From Chloroflexota bacterium (GTDB lineage: Bacteria; Chloroflexota; Limnocylindria; Limnocylindrales; CSP1-4), in the NCBI GenBank assembly GCA_021786915.1, contig JAJYMP010000294.1, positions 1 to 8,956 of the forward strand: DNA of 8,956 nucleotides. The letters run 5' to 3'. A program made the translations under genes and the position numbers. Positions within the stretch are counted from its first letter, which is position 1, and every line of letters starts with the position of its first letter. The notes under the pieces are model-generated. The model saw only the letters and a program-made list of their open reading frames with translations. It had not been told where the DNA came from and did not search any database. Below are positions 1 through 4,463 of the stretch, piece after piece.

Positions 1-1
1 G

Positions 2-598
2 GTGGCCCTGCTCGAGGACGGCGAGATCCGTCACGTCCACCGAAAGGTGTTCCTCCCCACCTACGGCCTGTTCGACGAGCGGCGGTTCTTCGCGGCCGGC
101 GACGTGGTGCGGGCGACGCCATCCCGTCTGGGCGTGGGGGTCGGGCTCGCCGTGTGCGAGGACTTCTGGCACCTGTCCACGCCGCACCTGCTCGCGATGG
201 ACGGGGCGCACCTGCTGATCAACGTGAGCTCGTCGCCGGGTCGCGACCTCGCGAGCACCAACGAGGTGGGTCTGGGTACGGCCGCGTCCTGGCGGACGCT
301 GATGCGCACCTACGCCCAGCTGACCACCTCCTTCGTGGTGTTCTGCAATCGCGTGGGCGTGGACGAGTCGCTCTCCTTCTGGGGCGGGTCCGAGGTGATC
401 GGCCCCACTGGCGGCACCGTGTTCGGCGCCCCGATGTTCGAGGAGGGTCTGTTCACGGCCGAGATCGACCTCGGCGACGTCCGCCGTGAGCGCATCACCC
501 TGCCGCTGCTGCGCGACGAGCGGCCCGAGCTGGTGGCGCGCGAGTGGGACCGGATCGTCGCCGGGCGGGCGGGGCTGGCCGAGGAAGGCGCATCGTGA
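2..598 (+). CDS. Nitrilase-family amidase (glutaminase partner of NAD+ synthetase), 3' part
   Basis: The 5' end lies before the window; 198 codons are visible, ending in TGA at 596-598. The family (carbon-nitrogen hydrolases) uses a Glu-Lys-Cys triad. In this fragment the Lys is residue 15, in RKVFLPTYGLFDE, and the nucleophile Cys is residue 52, in CEDFW; the Glu must lie upstream. The extended RKxxLPTYGxFDE block resembles the glutaminase domain of glutamine-dependent NAD+ synthetases. The next gene is a stand-alone synthetase domain, overlapping by four bases (GTGA). I therefore infer that this protein releases ammonia from glutamine for NadE. A free amidase with another substrate, such as a carbamoyl compound, remains possible. 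It is cytoplasmic, with no sign of a signal peptide or membrane segment in the visible part. Confidence 0.85.
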   Translation: MALLEDGEIRHVHRKVFLPTYGLFDERRFFAAGDVVRATPSRLGVGVGLAVCEDFWHLSTPHLLAMDGAHLLINVSSSPGRDLASTNEVGLGTAASWRTLMRTYAQLTTSFVVFCNRVGVDESLSFWGGSEVIGPTGGTVFGAPMFEEGLFTAEIDLGDVRRERITLPLLRDERPELVAREWDRIVAGRAGLAEEGAS

Positions 599-1509
599 GC
601 GCGGTCGAGGCCGGGACGCCGGCCGAGGAGCCCATGTTCGAGCTGCCCCCGGAACTCGCCATCGACACGGGCGTCGCCCGCCGCGTCATCGCCCAGTTCG
701 TCCGCGGCCAGCTGCGCCAGGCCGGCTTCGAGCGCGCGGTCCTGGGCCTGTCCGGCGGGATCGACTCGGCGCTCGTGGCCTATCTCGTGGCCGAGGCGAT
801 CGGGCCGGAGCGGCTGCTGTGCGTGCTGATGCCGTACCGCACGTCCTCGCCCGCCTCGCAGGGCGACGCCGAGGCGGTGGTGACGGCCCTTGGCTGCGCG
901 TCCGAACTGGTCGAGATCACCGCCATGGTGGACGGCTACTTCGGGGCGGACGGCGTTGTGGGCTCGGGCGGGGCCGACGCGCTCGAGGCCTCCGCGCTGC
1001 GCCGCGGCAACTTCATGGCCCGCATGCGAATGGCCACTCTCTACGACCGCTCCGTGACCTGGCGCGGGCTGGTGGTCGGGACCGGCAACAAGACCGAGTC
1101 CCTGATCGGCTACACGACGCTGTTCGGCGATTCGGCCTGCGCGTTCAACCCGATCGGCGACCTCTACAAGAGCCAGGTGCGCCAGCTGTCGGCCGTCGTC
1201 GGCGTGCCCGAGACGGTGATCCGCAAGGCGCCGTCGGCGGACCTGTGGCCAGGCCAGACCGACGAGACCGAGGCGGGCTTCACGTATCCCGTGCTCGACC
1301 GCGTGCTGTTCTGGCGCGTGGACCGGCGCCGGAGCGTGGACGAGATGGTCGCCATGGGGTTCGACCGGGCGCTCGTGGAGCGGGTGGACAAGATGGTCGC
1401 GGGGGCGGAGTTCAAGCGCCAGGTGCCGCCGATCGCGAAGCTCGGGCCGCGCACCGCGGGCGTGGACTACCTGTACCCGCGTCGGCGGCCCGGATCGGCG
1501 CGGTCCTAG
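595..1509 (+). CDS. nadE: NAD+ synthetase, stand-alone synthetase domain
   Basis: NadE converts deamido-NAD+, ATP and ammonia to NAD+, the last step of NAD synthesis. The 304-residue product has the N-type ATP-pyrophosphatase loop SGGIDS at residues 53-58, then RRGNFMARMRM (136-146), VGTGNKTE (162-168) and KAPSADLWPGQTDE (211-224), all family hallmarks. The GTG at 595 is chosen as start because GAGGAAGG at 581-588 sits six bases before it and it overlaps the upstream stop as GTGA. The in-frame ATG at 634 has only a poorly spaced GAGGAG. The protein lacks a glutaminase domain; the upstream nitrilase-family gene probably supplies it. The C-terminal YLYPRRRPGSARS is basic and short. The assignment is secure; whether it uses glutamine through its neighbour or free ammonia is inferred. 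Confidence 0.95.
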   Translation: MSAVEAGTPAEEPMFELPPELAIDTGVARRVIAQFVRGQLRQAGFERAVLGLSGGIDSALVAYLVAEAIGPERLLCVLMPYRTSSPASQGDAEAVVTALGCASELVEITAMVDGYFGADGVVGSGGADALEASALRRGNFMARMRMATLYDRSVTWRGLVVGTGNKTESLIGYTTLFGDSACAFNPIGDLYKSQVRQLSAVVGVPETVIRKAPSADLWPGQTDETEAGFTYPVLDRVLFWRVDRRRSVDEMVAMGFDRALVERVDKMVAGAEFKRQVPPIAKLGPRTAGVDYLYPRRRPGSARS

Positions 1510-1511
1510 CG

Positions 1512-2387
1512 GTGGGCGAGCGCCCGGCCCCTGCGGCGGGGGGCACGCTCTACGTGGTCGCGACGCCGATCGGGAACCTGGGCGACGTCACGCTCCGGGC
1601 GCTGGAGGTGCTGCGCGCCGTCCCGCTGATCGCCGCCGAGGACACGCGGATCACGCGCCGGCTCCTCGACCGCTACGAGATCCCCACCCGCACGGTGTCG
1701 TACCACGCGCAGAGCGGGCCGGCGCGGGAGCGGGAGCTGCTCGAGCACCTCGGGTCCGGCGCGGACCTCGCCCTGGTGACGGACGCCGGGACGCCGATCG
1801 TGTCCGACCCTGGTGAGGGGCTGGTGGCGGCGTGGGCGGCCGCCGGAGGCGCTGTCGTCGCGATCCCGGGTGCCTCTTCGGTGCTGGCGGCCATCGCCTC
1901 GTCGGGCGTGGCCGGGCCGCGCTGGTCGTTCGAGGGGTTCCTCCCTCGCTCCGGGCGCGAGCGGAAGGAGCGTCTTGCCGCGATCGCCTGCGACGAACGG
2001 GGGAGCGTGGTCTTCGAGGCGCGCGGTCGCACCGCCGCCACGCTGCGTGACCTCGCGGCAGCGTGCGGCCCGGATCGCGCGGGGGCCGTGTGCCGCGAGC
2101 TCACCAAGCTCCACGAGCAGGTCGTCCGCGGTCCCCTCGGCGTGCTGGCCGAGCAGGCGGCCGACGGCACGATCCCTGCCCGCGGCGAGGTGGTCATTGT
2201 GGTGGGCTGGGGGAAGGGGAGCGTCGCAGCGAGCGCCGCCGCGGACTCGACCTCGGCCCTTGACGCCGCCCGCGCCGAGGTGGAGCGGCTCGTGGCCGAC
2301 GGCGTGGCGCGGGGAGACGCCGCGAGGCGCGTCGCCGCGGCCAGCGGGCTGCCGCGCCGGGCGCTTTACGGGTCCGGCTCCCGCTGA
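1512..2387 (+). CDS. rsmI: 16S rRNA (cytidine-1402 2'-O)-methyltransferase RsmI
   Basis: RsmI methylates the ribose of C1402 in the decoding centre of 16S rRNA, using S-adenosylmethionine. The 291-residue product shows the tetrapyrrole-methylase-like fold motifs in order: ATPIGNLGD (17-25), AAEDTR (41-46), TDAGTPIVSDPG (90-101), PGASSVLAA (119-127) and FEGFLPR (140-146). The C-terminal segment from about residue 245, with a helix-rich GVARGDAARRVAAASGLPRRALY stretch in its last part, fits the RsmI helix-turn-helix tail. The start is GTG two bases after the nadE stop. No purine-rich ribosome-binding site precedes it, so translation probably depends on coupling to nadE. The conserved TLYVVATP block begins at residue 12, which agrees with this start. 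The last codons (GSGSR) lie in the first unit of the repeat cluster that follows. Confidence 0.95.
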   Translation: MGERPAPAAGGTLYVVATPIGNLGDVTLRALEVLRAVPLIAAEDTRITRRLLDRYEIPTRTVSYHAQSGPARERELLEHLGSGADLALVTDAGTPIVSDPGEGLVAAWAAAGGAVVAIPGASSVLAAIASSGVAGPRWSFEGFLPRSGRERKERLAAIACDERGSVVFEARGRTAATLRDLAAACGPDRAGAVCRELTKLHEQVVRGPLGVLAEQAADGTIPARGEVVIVVGWGKGSVAASAAADSTSALDAARAEVERLVADGVARGDAARRVAAASGLPRRALYGSGSR

Positions 2388-2569
2388 ACGTTGCGCTCGG
2401 CTCCCGCCGAGCGAGTCGTGCAGGACTCACTTTGGCGCCCGCCAAGCGAGCGCCACTGCTCAGGGGGCGGGGTTCGCCGGTCGGCCACGCTCGCCGGCCC
2501 GCTCAGCGAGTCTGGCGTGACTCACGGACCAATGAGCCGACGGCGGCGCGGTCCGGCTCCCGCCGCGCC
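2371..2569 (+). repeat. Cluster of degenerate structured repeats 3' of rsmI
   Basis: Three units of 30-32 bases share the form CGGC-CCCGCC-AGCGAG-(spacer)-CTCA: 2398-2429, 2433-2462 and 2495-2524. In unit 1, CGCTCGGC/GCCGAGCG (2394-2401, 2406-2413) pair around TCCC, and GAGTC/GACTC (2413-2417, 2424-2428) pair around six bases. In unit 2 the equivalents are TTGGC/GCCAA and GAGC/GCTC, again with a six-base loop. In unit 3, GAGTC/GACTC (2508-2512, 2519-2523) pair around six bases of different sequence. The 14-mer GGTCCGGCTCCCGC occurs exactly at 2371-2384, overlapping the rsmI 3' end, and at 2550-2563, inside a hairpin GGCGCGG/CCGCGCC (2545-2551, 2563-2569). Stem letters change together while pairing is kept, which suggests RNA or cruciform structure. 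Function is unknown; a terminator lacking a U-tract or an intergenic repeat family are options. Confidence 0.6.
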
Positions 2570-2673
2570 GTCGGCGCCCCTGCCGCGCAGCACCTACCCG
2601 GTCACCGAGCAGAACGTGCGCTCTGACATGAGCGACTGCGTCCTCATCCAAGCCACGTTCACCACGACGTTCA

Positions 2674-2701
2674 GACTGCCGTAACGGCGCCGATTTCAGT
2701 C
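2674..2701. repeat. Nested inverted repeats in the convergent gap
   Basis: GACTG (2674-2678) and CAGTC (2697-2701) can pair. They enclose GCCGT-A-ACGGC (2678-2688) and the palindrome CGGCGCCG (2685-2692), so alternative folds compete. The surrounding stretch 2580-2710 is visibly less GC-rich than its neighbours. No coding signal or RNA gene is seen in it. Confidence 0.3.
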
Positions 2702-2718
2702 CCCTAGGCATGCCACAG

Positions 2719-2743
2719 GGCGCCGTCCTTTCGGGGCGGCGCC
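2719..2743. terminator. GC hairpin in the rsmI/ssb convergent gap, possible bidirectional terminator
   Basis: GGCGCCGTCC (2719-2728) pairs with GGGCGGCGCC (2734-2743) over ten base pairs, with one T-G wobble, around a short TTTCG loop. It lies between the convergent rsmI and ssb genes, where a bidirectional terminator would be expected. Neither side carries a T-run, so termination by this hairpin is inferred, not shown. Confidence 0.35.
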
Positions 2744-2760
2744 ATGGTCTCCGCAGGAAC

Positions 2761-2799
2761 CGGCGGCGGCGCGGAGGGGGGAGGACCGCACCGCCGCCG
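2761..2799 (-). terminator. Long GC hairpin just past the ssb stop codon
   Basis: CGGCGGCGG (2761-2769) and CCGCCGCCG (2791-2799) form nine perfect pairs. After one C/A mismatch, GCGG (2771-2774) and CCGC (2786-2789) add four more around an 11-base loop. It starts 15 bases after the ssb stop. There is no U-tract, so it may act as a weak terminator or protect the mRNA 3' end. GC-only triplet runs pair easily by chance in such a genome. Confidence 0.4.
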
Positions 2800-2814
2800 T
2801 GGCGAATGCGAGCG

Positions 2815-3306
2815 TCAGGCCGCGACGGCCTCGTCGAGCAGCTCGTCGTCCTCGTCCTCGTCGTCGGCCGGCTCGGCCGGCCCGGCGGGGACGAACGACT
2901 CAGCCGCGGGCTCGAGCGGATCCGGCTCGATCCCTGCCGCGATCGCCTGCGCCTCGAGCGAGACGGCCGCGGCCTCGGCAGAGTAGTCCCGCCGGCGGCG
3001 CCCGGCCAGCATCTCGACGTGGTTGGCGACGATCTCCGTCCGCCAGTGGCGCTGGTTCTGGGCGTCATCCCAGGTGCGCGTCTGGAGGCGCCCCTCGATG
3101 CCGACCTGCTGCCCCTTGCCGAGGTACTTGCCGCACGTTTCGGCCAGGCGCCCCCACGCAACGACGTCGTGGAACTCGCTCTTCTCCTTGCCGCCCCCGA
3201 TGTACTCGTGGGTGGCGACGGCGAACTGGACGACCACCTTGCCGGCAGCCGTCGTGCGCATCTCCGGGTCGCGGGTGAGGCGACCAGTGAGCAGGACCCT
3301 GTTCAT
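2815..3306 (-). CDS. ssb: Single-stranded DNA-binding protein
   Basis: SSB coats single-stranded DNA in replication, recombination and repair. The 163-residue product opens with MNRVLLTGRLTRDPEMR and has the OB-fold landmarks VVQFAVA (25-31), EFHDVVAWGRLAE (44-56) and GKYLGKGQQVGIEGRLQTR (59-77), ending near residue 102. A low-complexity Ala/Glu/Pro linker follows, then an acidic tail (148-159, mostly D and E). The start at 3306 is chosen because AGGAGA (3316-3321) stands nine bases before it and the family begins at MNR; an in-frame start at 3330 would add eight residues and lacks this support. Oddly, the protein ends LLDEAVAA and lacks the usual terminal acidic-Ile-Pro-Phe tip that docks partner proteins. 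The gene stands alone, not in the common rpsF-ssb-rpsR order, so it could be a secondary paralogue. Confidence 0.93.
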   Translation of the reverse strand: MNRVLLTGRLTRDPEMRTTAAGKVVVQFAVATHEYIGGGKEKSEFHDVVAWGRLAETCGKYLGKGQQVGIEGRLQTRTWDDAQNQRHWRTEIVANHVEMLAGRRRRDYSAEAAAVSLEAQAIAAGIEPDPLEPAAESFVPAGPAEPADDEDEDDELLDEAVAA

Positions 3307-3567
3307 CGGTCCGTGTCTCCTGTTCTGCATGCGGCGGGTATCGACATCCGGGGGCGGGACCCGATGCCGGTCGTTGCGGCGGGACGGACCGGCGGCTGCA
3401 CCCGCTCGGTTGAACGGGCACGGCCGAACCCTAGCGGGCGCTCCTTAGCGCGCCCTTACGTCCGGCCGATCTTCGGTGACTGCGCAGCGATCGCCGCCCT
3501 CGCCGATGCGGGGGTTACCCAGCCCGTGTATGAAGTTGCTACGGGTCCCCCCGAACACCCGCCGGAC
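3307..3567. other. Non-coding gap upstream of ssb
   Basis: These 261 bases hold no credible gene. They contain the ssb ribosome-binding site (3316-3321), a hairpin GCCGGTC/GACCGGC (3366-3372, 3387-3393) that would lie in the ssb leader, and GGGCGC/GCGCCC (3436-3441, 3450-3455). A minus-strand TAGGGT (3433 to 3428) fits the loose TANNNT -10 pattern but has no matching -35, so the ssb promoter is not located with confidence. A CCCGT/ACGGG pair (3523-3527, 3541-3545) lies behind the stop of the broken NTF2-like gene. Confidence 0.4.
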
Positions 3568-3905
3568 TCAGGCGAGGAACTGGACGCGCTCGATCAGGCC
3601 ATCGTCCCCGAGGCGGTAGACGGCGATCGCCCGGACGTCTCCCTGCGGGGCCCCCGTCACATGCTCCTCGTCCACGATGAAGCGACCGACGCGGAGACGC
3701 GCCGTGACCTCGGCGTGGAGCTCGGGGGTCGCGTCGAACAGCGATCCGTACAGGGCATGGAGCACTTCCTGACCGCGCACGAGCTCATTCCCGTCGGCGC
3801 CGAGGAAGACGATCCCGTCGGCATAGCACGCCCGAAGGCCTCGACGTCACGGGCGTTGTAGGCGTGCATCTGTCGGTCGATGACATCTTCTGACACACCA
3901 CACAT
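3568..3905 (-). pseudogene. Frameshifted SnoaL/NTF2-like small protein gene
   Basis: Two minus-strand frames together encode one small alpha+beta-barrel protein. The first part, from ATG at 3905, reads MCGVSEDVIDRQMHAYNARDVEAFGR. The frame then breaks at about 3820-3830, and the second frame continues YADGIVFLGADGNELVRG, on through ELHAEV and IVDEEHVTG to AVYRLGDDGLIERVQFLA, with the stop at 3568-3570. Restoring one base near 3825 gives a continuous 112-residue protein of normal length for this fold, with the usual three residues between the AF and YADG motifs. GGAG (3915 to 3912) lies six bases before the chosen ATG. Family members include steroid isomerase-like and polyketide cyclase-like enzymes, so the substrate cannot be inferred. 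It is either a recent pseudogene or a sequencing or assembly indel. It points the same way as ssb, 261 bases upstream of it. Confidence 0.75.
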
Positions 3906-3943
3906 GATCATCTCCAAACCCGTTCGGCCCGAGGCTGGCGCTC

Positions 3944-3970
3944 ATCGTGCGCTCCGCTGATCGTGCGCTC
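3944..3970. repeat. Tandem 11-base direct repeat upstream of the NTF2-like gene
   Basis: ATCGTGCGCTC occurs at 3944-3954 and 3960-3970, a 16-base period, and a further GCGCTC precedes the first copy at 3938-3943. On the minus strand the repeats lie about 40-65 bases ahead of the NTF2-like start codon, a typical place for regulator sites. No protein can be named. Confidence 0.45.
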
Positions 3971-4105
3971 TGAGGTTCGCGACACGCGATCCCCAGGGCA
4001 GCACGCCAGCGTTGCAGGCCACCATTGATGGTCAACCACCCACTGAGTTCGTGCGGACGGACGGCCCCTGACCCGAATCAGGTAGCCGAGACCAGGCGGA
4101 CGTGG

Positions 4106-4163
4106 AGTCGGCGGCACCGGAATTGGGGCGTGGGGCATCGACTCGCAGGCGACGGAATTGAGG
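4106..4163. repeat. Imperfect pair of CGGAATTG-centred repeats
   Basis: AGTCGGCGGCACCGGAATTG with GGG (4106-4128) resembles ACTCGCAGGCGACGGAATTG with AGG (4141-4163). The identical core CGGAATTG recurs 36 bases apart, at 4118-4125 and 4153-4160. These A/T-containing words stand out in a GC-rich divergent promoter region and may be regulator sites or promoter parts. Confidence 0.3.
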
Positions 4164-4190
4164 TCCTTGGCGCGGCCCCGGGTTCGTCGA

Positions 4191-4208
4191 CCTGGCGCCG
4201 GCGCCAGG
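4191..4208. promoter_or_regulatory. 18-base perfect palindrome, candidate operator ahead of purA
   Basis: CCTGGCGCC is followed directly by its exact complement GGCGCCAGG, giving a spacer-free 18-base dyad. It ends 47 bases before the candidate -10 at 4256 and lies in the divergent region between the NTF2-like gene and purA. Perfect dyads of this length often bind dimeric regulators. Which protein binds, and which gene is controlled, is unknown. A short hairpin with a CCGG loop is the alternative. Confidence 0.45.
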
Positions 4209-4252
4209 CCCCGAAGCGCAACCGGGACGCAATGTGGGCGATGCCTCCCGTT

Positions 4253-4261
4253 TGGTATGCT
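4253..4261 (+). promoter_or_regulatory. Candidate extended -10 promoter for the purA leader
   Basis: TGGTATGCT carries the extended TGN element plus TATGCT, which matches TANNNT. The expected -35 position (around 4233-4238) holds TGTGGG, a poor match, as can happen with extended -10 promoters. Transcription would start near 4268, giving a leader of roughly 195 bases before purA. Confidence 0.4.
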
Positions 4262-4267
4262 CCACGC

Positions 4268-4446
4268 GTCCTCGAGGCCGGGCGGGGCCCCTGACCCGCG
4301 AAGGAGGGATGAGCATTGCTCGAGGAAGGAGCGGCGTCCGCCCCGTGAGCCGGGCACGCACCTTCGACGCTGCGGCCTGCCGAACGCTCGGCCGGCGGAC
4401 GCGGGAGACGACTATCCACCACCCCGGCATGAACCGGGGCCTTTTT
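4268..4446 (+). promoter_or_regulatory. Structured 5' leader of the pur operon, possible attenuator or riboswitch
   Basis: Between the candidate promoter and the terminator the sequence can form a nine-pair stem GCGTCCGCC/GGCGGACGC (4334-4342, 4394-4402). This encloses a hairpin GCCGA-ACGC-TCGGC (4379-4392). A seven-pair CCTCGAG/CTCGAGG (4270-4276, 4319-4325) is also possible. GCCCCG (4340-4345) is complementary to CGGGGC (4435-4440), the 3' arm of the terminator, and overlaps the nine-pair stem; the two pairings exclude each other, as in a switch. AAGGAGG (4301-4307) followed closely by ATG at 4309 could open a 56-codon frame running into purA, but the one-base spacing is too short for good initiation. 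I do not recognise a known riboswitch class. The folding is by eye and the switching is inference. Confidence 0.4.
4422..4446 (+). terminator. Intrinsic terminator immediately before purA
   Basis: CCCCGG (4422-4427) and CCGGGG (4434-4439) pair around CATGAA, followed by CC and five T residues (4442-4446). This is the only T-tract terminator in the window, and it is directional for the + strand. It ends 17 bases before the purA ATG and just before its ribosome-binding site. It would therefore stop transcription before the operon unless read through, or else end a short upstream RNA. Confidence 0.75.
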
Positions 4447-4463
4447 ATGTCCGGAGGCGTGCG

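Larger units (their letters stand above)
4063..4298. repeat. Separated exact 13-base direct repeat
   Basis: GGCCCCTGACCCG is found at 4063-4075 and again at 4286-4298. The first copy lies in a small hairpin CCTGA/TCAGG (4067-4071, 4078-4082); the second lies at the start of the purA leader. The composition is GC-rich, so chance is possible. Confidence 0.35.

Noticed and set aside
2391..2684. Plus-strand 97-codon frame after rsmI
   Set aside because: It is translated from the hairpin repeats and the following gap, with no family resemblance and no good ribosome-binding site.
2835..2880. Simple repeat of GTC/CTC triplets
   Set aside because: It encodes the Asp/Glu tail of SSB; codon choice explains it.
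2710..3861. Plus-strand frame of 383 codons over ssb and the NTF2-like gene
   Set aside because: It reads the antisense of two recognisable genes and the gap between them, so it is not a real protein.
4140..4210. tRNA-like GGGTTCG next to GAC at about 4180
   Set aside because: The T-arm does not pair properly, and no acceptor, D-arm or anticodon arm could be laid out on either strand.
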